A stretch of DNA of 64,000 bases from Porphyrobacter sp. CACIAM 03H1 (GCF_002215495.1 NZ_CP021378.1:2108764-2172763); one strand, 5' to 3'; positions 25,297 through 34,760 are shown, counted from the first letter of the stretch. Notes: generated by a model from the sequence alone, not told the origin. Numbers and translations are program-made.

Positions 25297-25527
25297 CTAT
25301 TCCTCCGGAGTCAGCAGCTTGTGGATGTGGACGACGACATACTTCATCTCCGCATCGTCGACCGTGCGCTGCGCCTGCGCGCGCCAGGCGTCGACCGCGG
25401 CGTCATAGGAGCTGAAGACGCCGACGACGTGGATGCTCTCCGGGTCCTGGAACTCGAGGCCGCGCGGGTCCTTGACGCGGCCGCCCATGACGAGGTGGAG
25501 CCGCTGGGTGGGGGTGGTTTCTGCCAT
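25297..25527 (-). CDS. DUF4170 family protein
   Basis: A 76-residue protein matching the DUF4170 group of alphaproteobacteria: LHLVMGGRVKDPRGLEFQDP, then VVGVFSSYDAAVDAWRAQAQ and VDDAEMKYVVVHIHKLL. The short beta-alpha-beta layout is like a small ferredoxin-like fold. It is the first gene of a two-gene unit with the GNAT enzyme. The function is unknown. Confidence 0.88.
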   Translation of the reverse strand: MAETTPTQRLHLVMGGRVKDPRGLEFQDPESIHVVGVFSSYDAAVDAWRAQAQRTVDDAEMKYVVVHIHKLLTPEE

Positions 25528-25610
25528 GTTTTAAGCCCTTGGGGAGGAACGATGCGCGCCCCTTAGCGCGCTCGCCGCCAAGGGCAAGCCTTGCGGGGCG
25601 TGGGGGACGA

Positions 25611-26180
25611 TCAGTCCCCGGTATGGCGGCGGATGTCGCGCACCACGCCGAGCGCAGCCTCGCGGGTCCGGCGGGCGAGGGCGCGGGTGCCCTCCGCCGC
25701 GGATCCAGCTGCCTCGGAGGCATCGGCGGATAGCTTCTTCGCCTGCGCCCCGGCGGCATCGCCCAGTTCCGCGGCGCGTTCCTGCCCGGTGCGCGCGGCA
25801 TCGAGAAACTCGTCGAGCATGGACATGGCATAGGCGACCGCAGCCTCGCCGATCATCGTCCCGAGCCGCGATCCACCGCGCGAGGCGACGTTCTTCACGC
25901 TTGTCGATGCGCTTGTTGCGGCCCCGGAGATGGCCTCGCCCGCGCCGTGCCACGCACGGCCCGCGACCCGGCGGCCCGGGCGGGTGAGCAGGCCGATCAC
26001 CAGCCCCGCCGCCACGGCCCCGCCGATCACCGTCAGCGGATGGGCGCGGGTGTAGTCGATCGCGGCATCGGCGGCGGCGCGGGCCTGTTCGGCCAGACTG
26101 CGCTCGGCATTGCGGCGTTCGGCGGCTTCGATACGGGCGCGCAGCGCGTCGCGCCGGTCGAGGGGGGCAAGGTCGGTCAT
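25611..26180 (-). CDS. Membrane-associated stress-type protein (YqjD/DUF883-like)
   Basis: A 189-residue, alanine-rich protein. A long amphipathic helix is followed by YTRAHPLTVIGGAVAAGLVIGLLTRPGRR (about residues 44-72), the hydrophobic segment with a RPGRR-type tail typical of YqjD/ElaB proteins, and then a second long helical region. It overlaps the next upstream gene by four bases. Proteins like this sit at the inner membrane and are linked with stationary phase or ribosome binding; this is inferred from resemblance only. Confidence 0.6.
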   Translation of the reverse strand: MTDLAPLDRRDALRARIEAAERRNAERSLAEQARAAADAAIDYTRAHPLTVIGGAVAAGLVIGLLTRPGRRVAGRAWHGAGEAISGAATSASTSVKNVASRGGSRLGTMIGEAAVAYAMSMLDEFLDAARTGQERAAELGDAAGAQAKKLSADASEAAGSAAEGTRALARRTREAALGVVRDIRRHTGD

Positions 26181-26557
26181 TCGGGATCTCCCACAGCCGC
26201 CGGTACGGGGGCTCCGGCGCTGTCCATGTCAAGCTCGGTCTCGTCGGAACTCTCCTCGAGAAGTCCCTCGATCCATTCGAGAATAGGCCCGCGCGCGAAC
26301 CACAGGATCAGCGCCCCGACAAGCAGCGCGAGCACGCCCTTGTTGTCGCCGGCCTGGGCCTTGGCCTGTTCAAGCACGTCGCGCGCGCCGGTGCGGATGC
26401 GGTTCGATATCGTGCCGGTGACGCCCGACGACACGCGGCTCGCAATGCCTTCTTCCGAGAGGCTGGCGCGCAGGTGCTCGATATCTTCTGCGAGCACAGC
26501 GCGGGCGGCATCGCGGATCGCCCGGTCCTCGATGAAGCGGTCGGGAAGGCGGGTCAT
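26177..26557 (-). CDS. Small membrane protein of the envelope cluster
   Basis: A 126-residue protein with an N-terminal helical region (IRDAARAVLAEDIEHLRASL), one transmembrane segment near residues 73-92 (GVLALLVGALILWFARGPIL) and an acidic tail (GLLEESSDETELDMDS). Both ends overlap neighbouring genes by four bases, so it is the middle gene of a coupled three-gene unit. No family is recognised. Confidence 0.65.
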   Translation of the reverse strand: MTRLPDRFIEDRAIRDAARAVLAEDIEHLRASLSEEGIASRVSSGVTGTISNRIRTGARDVLEQAKAQAGDNKGVLALLVGALILWFARGPILEWIEGLLEESSDETELDMDSAGAPVPAAVGDPE

Positions 26558-26991
26558 CGCTCCTCCCCCGAACCGAACATCGCCGCGACCATCCGCCCGT
26601 CGGCCGCCGCGCCCATGACGAGCACCACGACCCCGACCAGCAGCACGCCGACCACGATGGCGATCGCGCCCCAGATCGTCACCAGCGGAGCGAGCGCGAT
26701 CACCGCGCCCACGGCAAGTGCGATCAGCGCGATGTGCAGCAGCACCAGCGCCAGCACGAGCAGGACAAGCGCCCGCCCGCCGCGCTTGCCGGCGAGGCTG
26801 GCGCGGGTCTTCTGGAAGGCGATCTCGGCTTCGGCATAGGTGCGCGCGTCCTCGACAAGCGCACCCACATCATCGCGCAGGGCCGCAAAGCCCGTGCTGT
26901 CCTCGCCCGGCATGGCTGCCGCCGGATCGGGCGACGCGTCCTCGACCGGCCCGGTCGGGCCGGCGCGGGGGCCGGGTTCGGTGTCGTGCAT
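26554..26991 (-). CDS. Phage holin family / YqjE-like membrane protein
   Basis: A 145-residue protein: an acidic, proline-rich N-terminus, a soluble helix with DVGALVEDARTYAEAEIAFQKTRA, and two long hydrophobic segments (about residues 73-97 and 100-128). The AE-EI-F-K pattern before two transmembrane helices is the mark of the Holin_3_6 / YqjE (Phage_holin_3_6) family, which despite its name is mostly chromosomal and found next to YqjD-like genes. It heads the overlapping three-gene unit. Confidence 0.75.
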   Translation of the reverse strand: MHDTEPGPRAGPTGPVEDASPDPAAAMPGEDSTGFAALRDDVGALVEDARTYAEAEIAFQKTRASLAGKRGGRALVLLVLALVLLHIALIALAVGAVIALAPLVTIWGAIAIVVGVLLVGVVVLVMGAAADGRMVAAMFGSGEER

Positions 26992-27016
26992 CCTGTCGCC
27001 TTTCCGGCGCTATCCG

Positions 27017-27652
27017 TCAGCGCCGCCGTCCGCCGAGCATCCGTGCGAGGAAGAAGCCGAACACCGCCGCGATGCCGACAGCGACGCCCGGGCTCTTGCG
27101 CACCATCGCACGCGCATCCTCACCCAGTTCCTCGACGCTTTTGGCTTCCAGCTTGGCCGAGGTTTCCTGAAGCGTGCGCGCGGCCCTGCGGGCATAGTCG
27201 CCATATTGCTCGCCGAGGCGTTCGTCGATCTGCGGGGCCGTGTCGCCAACGACCTTGCCGAGCGAGGCGATCGCGTCGGTCGCGACCTGCTTGCCTTCGA
27301 CGGCGAGTTCGCCCGCCTTGCCCATCGCCTGCTCGCCATACGTCTTCGCTTCGGCAACGAGGTCGGTGCCCTTGCCCTTGGCCTGCCCGCCGACAGCCGT
27401 CAGCCGGTTCTCGGCCTCGGCGCGCAGCGCGGCGGCGCCGGCCTTGGCTTCCTCGAGCGCGGCGTTGAAGCGGCTCTTGGCCTCCACCACCTGCGCCGAG
27501 GCCGCCGGGGTGGCCGGAGCCGGTTCGGTATCGGGGGCCTTCACCGTGGCGCCGGTCTTGCGCGGGGCGGCCTTGGCCGGACCTTCGCTCTTCGCGGTCG
27601 CGCCCTTGGCCGATTTGGCGGGGGTCTTCTTGGTCGGGGTGGTGTCTGCCAT
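27017..27652 (-). CDS. Alanine/lysine-rich DUF883-like protein
   Basis: A 211-residue protein: an N-terminal disordered stretch rich in K, A, P and T (about residues 1-50), a long helical middle with repeated alanine/glycine/lysine patterns, and a C-terminal membrane segment ending GVAVGIAAVFGFFLARMLGGRRR, the typical end of DUF883/ElaB/YqjD proteins. It precedes the three-gene unit on the same strand by 25 bases and is probably part of the same transcript. Function is unknown; a membrane-anchored helical rod is likely. Confidence 0.65.
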   Translation of the reverse strand: MADTTPTKKTPAKSAKGATAKSEGPAKAAPRKTGATVKAPDTEPAPATPAASAQVVEAKSRFNAALEEAKAGAAALRAEAENRLTAVGGQAKGKGTDLVAEAKTYGEQAMGKAGELAVEGKQVATDAIASLGKVVGDTAPQIDERLGEQYGDYARRAARTLQETSAKLEAKSVEELGEDARAMVRKSPGVAVGIAAVFGFFLARMLGGRRR

Positions 27653-27820
27653 CGCGGTGCTCCTTGTCCTTTACGCTCGTTCCGGCCCCGCTCGCGCCGC
27701 CCGCTTGCGCGAGGCAGTTCCCGCGCATAGGGACAACTCGCGTCCGGCCTGGGCTGGAATCATCGAGCCAGAATCATGCCGTTCCCATTAGCATAGCCTT
27801 CGAGTGTCTTAACAACCTAA

Positions 27821-29646
<1,826 letters not shown>

Positions 29647-29788
29647 CCTGCTGCCTTCGGGAAGTGCCCGCGCACGGCTGCGCCGGCTACCCCAGGGCGC
29701 AATGATAGGCGCAGGTACCGACCATGGCTTTACGGGTTAATACGCATAGCCCTCTTTTCGCAGCAGAAAGCGGGAGCATGGAGGAGCT

Positions 29789-29953
29789 TCATCGGCGGGC
29801 GCAGTCGAGCCGCAACTGCTGGATGGCGGCGTCGAGATGCGCCGCCGCGATGTGTGCGCCGCGTTTGTCGAGCGCGGCGAGCTGCTGCTCGAGTACGGCA
29901 ATGATGTGATGCGCGTCAGTGTCGCATGGCGCGCCTGCCAGTTGGTTTTCCAA
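29789..29953 (-). CDS. Possible small helical protein (TTG start)
   Basis: A 54-residue frame starting with TTG, with a coherent amphipathic helical sequence: DTDAHHIIAVLEQQLAALDK, RGAHIAAAHLDAAIQQLRLD, then CARR. The heptad-like spacing of L, I and A looks coding, unlike the shadow frame on the other strand. No ATG is available before an upstream stop; GGGA lies about ten bases before the TTG. It would be the first gene of a unit with the MarR gene 142 bases downstream. The start codon remains uncertain. Confidence 0.5.
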   Translation of the reverse strand: MENQLAGAPCDTDAHHIIAVLEQQLAALDKRGAHIAAAHLDAAIQQLRLDCARR

Positions 29954-30031
29954 ACCCGGTTCCCGATATGAGCTCTACGGCCCTTCTACCCCGCGCGACC
30001 AGCAGGGAACACAATAAGCTCGTCGGATATC

Positions 30032-30104
30032 GCGTAAATGACTTACGCAAATCTACAGAGGGAAACTACGTAGTGGCGGACCTGTACCGGAACAGTACAT
30101 CCGC
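30032..30104. other. Two inverted repeats in a non-coding stretch
   Basis: The 162 bases between 29953 and the ribH stop hold no gene. Two dyads are visible: GCGTAA/TTACGC (30032-30048, five-base gap) and the compound GCGGA-CC-TGTAC / GTACA-TCCGC (30076-30104). The second lies 12 bases beyond the ribH stop but lacks a T-run, so it could be either a weak terminator or a regulator operator. Confidence 0.35.
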
Positions 30105-30115
30105 CCGGGCAAGCG

Positions 30116-30535
30116 TCAACCAAAGCGGTCCTGCAGCGCCAGCAGCGCCAGCGCGGCTTTGGCCGCCTCGCCGCCCTTGTCCTTCTGGGCAGGGTCCGCG
30201 CGGACCAGCGCCTGGGCCTCGTTCTCGACCGTGAGGATGCCGTTGCCGATGGCGATGCCGTCCATCGTCAAGGCCATGATCGCGCGCGCGCTTTCGCCGG
30301 CGACGATCTCGAAGTGGTAGGTTTCGCCGCGGATCACCACGCCGATCGCGACGAAGGCGTCGTAGCGGTCGCTCTCTGCCGCAAGGGCGATGGCGCCGGG
30401 AATTTCGAGCGCCCCGGGCACCGTCAGCACCTCGACCGAGTGGCCTGCGGATTCCAGCGCGGCGCGGGCGCCGGCGATCAGCATGTCGTTGAGATGGGCG
30501 TAGAAGCGCGCTTCGACGATGAGGATGTCGGCCAT
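30116..30535 (-). CDS. ribH: 6,7-dimethyl-8-ribityllumazine synthase
   Basis: A 139-residue lumazine synthase. [23 protein letters not shown] starts the fold (the aromatic after R binds the substrate ring), [17 protein letters not shown] and [16 protein letters not shown] (with the catalytic histidine) follow. It joins the RibB product with 5-amino-6-ribitylaminouracil to make the riboflavin precursor. The start at 30535 is five bases after the ribB stop, so the two genes are co-transcribed. Confidence 0.96.
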   Translation of the reverse strand: MADILIVEARFYAHLNDMLIAGARAALESAGHSVEVLTVPGALEIPGAIALAAESDRYDAFVAIGVVIRGETYHFEIVAGESARAIMALTMDGIAIGNGILTVENEAQALVRADPAQKDKGGEAAKAALALLALQDRFG

Positions 30536-30540
30536 GGGGT

Positions 30541-31788
30541 TTACTCCGGAATGGGGTGGAAGTCGGTGATGGTAAGGCCGTAGCCCTCGAGCGCGACGAG
30601 ATCGGGGCGGCTGTTCGACAGCAGCACCATCTCGCTCACCCCGAGATCGACGAGGATCTGCGAGCCGATGCCGATATTGCGCTGCTCCTCGCCCGCTGCC
30701 CAGGTGCCGGTGCCGACGCGACCGGTGAGGATCACGATCACCCCCGAGCCGTGCGCGCCGATGGCGTCCATCGCGCGCTGGAGCGTGCGCTTGCGGGGGC
30801 CGGGCTGGCCCAGCACGTCGTCGAACACCGAGATCGGGTGGACCCGGGCGAGAGTGGGCTCGCCGGGAATGACATGGCCCTTCTGGAGGACATAGGCCTC
30901 GCTTCCCGCCACGCGGTCGCGGTAGGTGATCATCCGCCACTGGCCGCCGTAGTCCGAGGTGAAGGCGCGCTCGGACAGGCGCTCGACCAGATGATCGTTG
31001 CGCATCCGGTAGGCGATGAGGTCGCGGATCGTGCCGATCTTGAGATCGTGCTTGCGCGCGAAGGCGATGAGGTCGTCGAGCCGGGCCATGGTCCCGTCCT
31101 CGTTCATGATCTCGCAGATCACGCCCGAGGGGTTGAGGCCGGCGAGCCGCGAGATGTCGACCGCCGCCTCCGTGTGCCCGGCACGCACCAGCGTGCCGCC
31201 GTCGCGCGCCATCAGCGGGAAGACGTGGCCGGGGGTAACCAGATCGTCGGCACCCTTGGCGGCATCAATCGCGACAGAGATGGTCCGCGCGCGGTCGGCG
31301 GCCGAGATGCCGGTGGTCACGCCTTCGCGGGCCTCGATCGAGATGGTGAAAGCGGTCTGCATCGATTCCTTGTTGTTGCGGCTCATCGGCTGCAACCCGA
31401 GGTGTTCGACGCGGTCCTTGGTGAGCGCGAGGCAGATGAGGCCGCGCCCGTGGGTGGCCATGAAGTTGATCGCCTGCGGGGTTGCCATCTGCGCCGGGAT
31501 GATGAGATCGCCCTCGTTCTCGCGGTCTTCATCGTCGACGAGGATGTACATGCGGCCGTTGCGTGCCTCGTCGATGATTTCCTCGATGGTGGCGAGCACC
31601 GGGCGATCATCATTGGCGGCGAGGAAGGCCTCTAGCTTGGCGAGGGTCTCGGCGGTGGGGTTCCAGCCATCGTCGCCGCAATCGCGCAGCGTGTTGGCGT
31701 GGAGTCCGGCGGCGCGGGCGAGGCCGGCCCGGGTCATCGTGCCTGATGTGACGAGATCGCGAACGCGTGTGATGAGCGATGTGTTCAT
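30541..31788 (-). CDS. ribB: HTH-fused 3,4-dihydroxy-2-butanone 4-phosphate synthase with degenerate RibA-like domain
   Basis: A 415-residue three-part protein. Residues 1-60 form a small lambda-repressor-like HTH ([19 protein letters not shown], then [15 protein letters not shown]). Residues about 64-265 are RibB: the acidic metal loop [15 protein letters not shown], then PGHVFPL and [14 protein letters not shown]. The last 140 residues align in outline with GTP cyclohydrolase II ([13 protein letters not shown]), but the zinc cysteines and the EGRGIGL loop are absent: [13 protein letters not shown] replaces the Cys-containing motif. It should make the four-carbon unit of riboflavin but not open GTP. 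There is no Shine-Dalgarno before the ATG. It is followed by ribH. Confidence 0.93.
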   Translation of the reverse strand: MNTSLITRVRDLVTSGTMTRAGLARAAGLHANTLRDCGDDGWNPTAETLAKLEAFLAANDDRPVLATIEEIIDEARNGRMYILVDDEDRENEGDLIIPAQMATPQAINFMATHGRGLICLALTKDRVEHLGLQPMSRNNKESMQTAFTISIEAREGVTTGISAADRARTISVAIDAAKGADDLVTPGHVFPLMARDGGTLVRAGHTEAAVDISRLAGLNPSGVICEIMNEDGTMARLDDLIAFARKHDLKIGTIRDLIAYRMRNDHLVERLSERAFTSDYGGQWRMITYRDRVAGSEAYVLQKGHVIPGEPTLARVHPISVFDDVLGQPGPRKRTLQRAMDAIGAHGSGVIVILTGRVGTGTWAAGEEQRNIGIGSQILVDLGVSEMVLLSNSRPDLVALEGYGLTITDFHPIPE

Positions 31789-31792
31789 GCGC

Positions 31793-31822
31793 TTGCATTA
31801 TCACATTACAATGTGAATGCAA
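31793..31822 (-). promoter_or_regulatory. Nested palindrome before ribB
   Basis: On the plus strand TTGCATT (31793) AT CACATT (31802) AC AATGTG (31810) AATGCAA (31816-31822): two nested inverted repeats, the inner one perfect. It ends four bases from the ribB ATG (31788). Reading towards ribB, GATAAT eight bases before the ATG could be a -10 element inside the palindrome, and no ribosome binding site is seen, so a leaderless message controlled by a repressor is likely. The HTH domain of RibB itself is a natural candidate to bind it. Confidence 0.6.
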
Positions 31823-31944
31823 TGCGAGGCGGCGCTGCCAAAAATGCGAGCGTGGATGAAATGCATGAAGCCGCGCAGCGACCGGTCACAGCGAGACGGC
31901 AGCCGTGATGGATCAGCAAATAAGGCGCTTCGGAATGAGGAGGA

Positions 31945-31990
31945 TGGTGGACGCACTAGGGCTCGAACCTAGGACCCGCTGATTAAGAGT
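31945..31990. repeat. Distal att copy (tRNA-Lys 3' fragment)
   Basis: This 46-bp sequence is identical to 43720-43765, running from the anticodon loop through the TPsiC arm to the encoded CCA of tRNA-Lys on the minus strand. After base 31990 the similarity stops (TAGTGG versus CAGCTG), so this is not a working tRNA but the attachment-site duplicate created by integration. Confidence 0.92.
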
Positions 31991-32087
31991 TAGTGGCTAC
32001 TCTCAGGGACGGGAATGTCGTCCCGCCTTGTTTCCTCTGGGGATACTTCCCTCCGTTCCCTTGCTGTTCCCGCGTGTTCCTGCTATC

Positions 32088-32117
32088 GTGATTGCTGAAA
32101 ACAGGATTAGCAATCAC
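32088..32117. repeat. Inverted repeat directly before the integrase start
   Basis: GTGATTGCT (32088-32096) and AGCAATCAC (32109-32117) form a 9-bp inverted repeat with a 12-base loop; its last base abuts the integrase ATG. The left arm with its following AAACAGG-type sequence recurs near the other end of the element (43647). It could act as an integrase arm site, an operator, or a hairpin hiding the ribosome binding site. Confidence 0.5.
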
Positions 32118-33368
32118 ATGGCGACCGCGCGCATAACCAAGAGCCTGCTTGATGGTCTGACGCCGGGGGCTAAAGATGCCTTCGTGTGGGACAGCAAGCT
32201 TGCGGGCTTCGGGGTCAAGGTGACGCCCTCGGGGTCCAAAGTCTTTGTCTATCAGTATCGCCTCGGTGGGCGCGGCGCGAAGGTGCGGCGCTACACCATC
32301 GGCAAATTCGGTCCTTTCACGCCTGACAAGGCGCGGCACGAAGCCGAGCATCTGGCGCGGCTCGTGGCGCAAGGTACCGATCCCCAACAGGTCAAGGCCA
32401 AGCATCGCCGCGAAGTGGTCGATCTGGCCTTTGACAAGTATGTTGAGCGTTTCGAGACGGACTATCTCAAGCGCGAATGGCCTGCGTCCTGTGCGGACGC
32501 CCGCGCGACGCTTGACCGCTTCGCCGTGCCTGTCCTCAAAAGCAAGCCCCTGCCTGCCATTGACCGGCGCGACATTCGGGCGGTGCTTCGGCCTGTGCAG
32601 GGAAAGCCTGCGACCGCGCGCAAGCTGTTTGCGATCCTGCGCCGTCTGTTCAAGTTTGCTGTTGCCGAGGATGATCTAGCGACCTCGCCCATGTCCGACA
32701 TGGAAGCGCCCTCTGTTCCTGAAGCCCGCGACCGCGTGCTTGAGGATTGGGAATTGAAACTGGTCTGGCAGGCCTCGCACAAACTCGGCTCGCCGTTCGG
32801 GCCGCTGGTGCGCCTGCTAGTGGTGACGGGCGCGCGGCGTGAGGAAGTGGCTGGATTAACTTGGGGCGAACTGCGCGAAGCCTCTGCCATGTGGCACCTT
32901 CCAGCCGAACGGGCTAAGAATGGCTTTGCCTTCGATCTGCCGTTGTCATCGCTCGCTGTGCAGGAACTCGACGCGTTGAAGGGGAAGGGTGACAAGTGGC
33001 CGCGCAAGGGGCTGCTGTTCTCCACCACGGGCAAGACGCCCGTTAGCGGGTTCTCAAAGGCGAAGGCACGGCTCGATGCCGAAATTGCAAAGCTGAACGA
33101 TAAGGAGCCTCTATCCCCGTGGCGGCTTCACGATCTGCGGCGGACGCTGGCAACGGGGATGCAGCGCCTCGGGGTGCGCTTTGAGGTGACCGAGGCACTG
33201 CTGAACCACATTAGCGGCGCGAAGTCCGGTGTGGCGGGTGTCTATCAGCGTCACGATTGGGCGGACGAAAAGCGCACGGCAATTGAGGCGTGGGCCTGCC
33301 ATGTCGCGGGGCTGCTTGTGGAGAAGGATAAATCGAACGTGGTTGTGCTCGCTGACAAGCGGGCGTGA
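32118..33368 (+). CDS. int: Tyrosine recombinase (integrase)
   Basis: A 416-residue integrase of the tRNA-targeting, DUF4102-containing group. The N-terminal arm-binding domain has KDAFVWDSKLAGFGVKVTPSG and a G-K-F-G-P-F-T motif; the core-binding domain is at about 95-195; the catalytic domain shows R240 (GARREEV), H338-x-x-R341 (HDLRR) and nucleophile Y376 (GVYQRHD). The start at 32118 is preferred because it gives the usual domain start. It cuts and joins DNA at att sites. It lies next to the distal att copy rather than the intact tRNA. Confidence 0.95.
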   Translation: MATARITKSLLDGLTPGAKDAFVWDSKLAGFGVKVTPSGSKVFVYQYRLGGRGAKVRRYTIGKFGPFTPDKARHEAEHLARLVAQGTDPQQVKAKHRREVVDLAFDKYVERFETDYLKREWPASCADARATLDRFAVPVLKSKPLPAIDRRDIRAVLRPVQGKPATARKLFAILRRLFKFAVAEDDLATSPMSDMEAPSVPEARDRVLEDWELKLVWQASHKLGSPFGPLVRLLVVTGARREEVAGLTWGELREASAMWHLPAERAKNGFAFDLPLSSLAVQELDALKGKGDKWPRKGLLFSTTGKTPVSGFSKAKARLDAEIAKLNDKEPLSPWRLHDLRRTLATGMQRLGVRFEVTEALLNHISGAKSGVAGVYQRHDWADEKRTAIEAWACHVAGLLVEKDKSNVVVLADKRA

Positions 33369-33373
33369 TCGCA

Positions 33374-33427
33374 GGGGCGACTAGGATAGCTACCGAACAG
33401 GCCGGAACCGCTCGGCCCTGTCGCCCC
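33374..33427 (+). terminator. Nested stem-loop after the integrase gene
   Basis: An outer 8-bp stem (GGGGCGAC 33374-33381 with GTCGCCCC 33420-33427) encloses a second stem (ACAGGCCG 33397-33404 with CGGCCCTGT 33413-33421, one bulge). It starts five bases after the integrase stop. No T-run follows, so it may be a terminator of the Rho-independent-weak kind, or a structured RNA that shields the integrase 3' end. Confidence 0.4.
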
Positions 33428-33458
33428 GCCTAGATTAGCGGATGCCCTGCGGGGGGTT

Positions 33459-34760
33459 ATGGATCGTTACGAACTGGATCAGGCGGTGAACCGCCAGATT
33501 GAGCAAGCCTATTGGCCGTGGTGGTTTGCTGTTGCCTATGTCCAGTCGAAGCCTGCGCGATATGATGCCATGCGCGGCGGGGTTGAGACCCACCTGGCCT
33601 CTAAAGGAAGCAGCGTTGATGCTGTCGGCGCGTTCGGGCGAGTTGTGGCTGTGCTGTGCGGCGACGACGATCCCGATAGCGAGACTTTCCGCAATTGGCA
33701 GGCCCGCGCTGAGGATCGCCTGATGATGGCAATTAGGGCGGGGAAGGTCAAAGCGTGGGGGCGGACGGCTCCTAGCGGGAGCCTTGTTGAGATTGCACCG
33801 TCTGATTGGGTGGGCAGCGAAGTTGATTGCTCGGACACTTGCGACCTTGTGCGGGAGGGTTGGCGCGATCTTGAAGGCATTGACCGCGCCCTCAATGGTG
33901 AGCGGGTGGTGTGGTTCTCCGATATTCACCTGCCCCGCGAGCAAGTGATGGCATGGGCCGATCATTTGGATCAAGAGGCGCAGCGCGAAATTCAAAACGT
34001 TGATGACACAAGCGATAGCGAAGCCTTTGAGAGCATCACGGCGGGGCGCGACGATTTGGAGGGGGGCTTTTGGTCTGCATTCGTTACGTGCGCTTGGGTC
34101 GGCTCACGGTGTGAGGCCTTCACCGCGAAGGCCCAACGCTTTGAATGCGAACAGCGCTTAGATCGCGGCGGCGTTTACTCTCAGGCTGCTTGGATCGTCT
34201 TAAGCGGGGCAATGCGGCATAGGTTCGGCGTCAGCGGGAAGGACGCTCTGCGCCGCTTGCAAGTCGCCATTGGAGACCGCGTTCTTGCGGCTGGCAGCGG
34301 CCTCGATCTGGAGACAGGGCGAAGCCGCGACATCACGCCTGCCGAGTGGGCGCGCATGACGGTTATTCACGATCAGCACGGCACTTCGCTTGTCCCCGGC
34401 GTCTATGGCGTCAGCTGGTCGTCGACTGATGTGCGGGCGGCGTTTCCCAGCCAAGCAGGAGAGGCGACGGAGATCGCCCCTGAGCCTCAAAATCATCGTC
34501 CGTTGCATAATTGGAAGGAGCCTGCCCCCCCGGCTATGACACTTGCCGAGGCGTCTGCGGATGTTCTCGCTTGGGTGCACGACTATGACAAAGCGGGGCT
34601 ACCTCTTCGGTCTGCATATTCTGACGCGGTCAGGAGACTCGGCGCTGGGGTGCTGCGCAAAATAGACGTTGATGCGCTTCTAAAGGAGGCGAAGACAGCA
34701 CGCCGTGCGCCAGTCGTGAAGGGGCGGCCTCGCAAGTTATCTGGCCGCGCAAGCGCCTGA
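33459..34760 (+). CDS. Unknown 433-residue protein of the element
   Basis: A 433-residue soluble protein with no recognised family. It has a tryptophan-rich start (YWPWWFAVAYVQSKPARYD) and what looks like two copies of a small module: L-x-x-A-I-R-A-G-K-V-x-A-W-G with I-A-P-S-D-W (about residues 87-115) and L-x-V-A-I-G-x-R-V-L-A-A-G with I-T-P-A-E-W (about 264-300). The C-terminus is basic (KEAKTARRAPVVKGRPRKLSG), which could bind nucleic acid. A GTTATGG context start follows GGGGGG. It is downstream of int on the same strand. Confidence 0.75.
   Translation: MDRYELDQAVNRQIEQAYWPWWFAVAYVQSKPARYDAMRGGVETHLASKGSSVDAVGAFGRVVAVLCGDDDPDSETFRNWQARAEDRLMMAIRAGKVKAWGRTAPSGSLVEIAPSDWVGSEVDCSDTCDLVREGWRDLEGIDRALNGERVVWFSDIHLPREQVMAWADHLDQEAQREIQNVDDTSDSEAFESITAGRDDLEGGFWSAFVTCAWVGSRCEAFTAKAQRFECEQRLDRGGVYSQAAWIVLSGAMRHRFGVSGKDALRRLQVAIGDRVLAAGSGLDLETGRSRDITPAEWARMTVIHDQHGTSLVPGVYGVSWSSTDVRAAFPSQAGEATEIAPEPQNHRPLHNWKEPAPPAMTLAEASADVLAWVHDYDKAGLPLRSAYSDAVRRLGAGVLRKIDVDALLKEAKTARRAPVVKGRPRKLSGRASA

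Noticed and set aside
26554-26991. Prophage holin
   Set aside because: The family name is historical; the gene is in a chromosomal YqjD/DUF883-type cluster with no lysis genes nearby.
29724-29909. 61-codon plus-strand frame opposite the small helical frame
   Set aside because: Its cysteine/alanine/serine-rich sequence is typical of a shadow frame, while the other strand gives a coherent helical sequence.
31945-31990. A second tRNA-Lys gene
   Set aside because: Only the 3' 46 bases are present; the D arm and acceptor 5' strand are missing, so it is an attachment-site copy.
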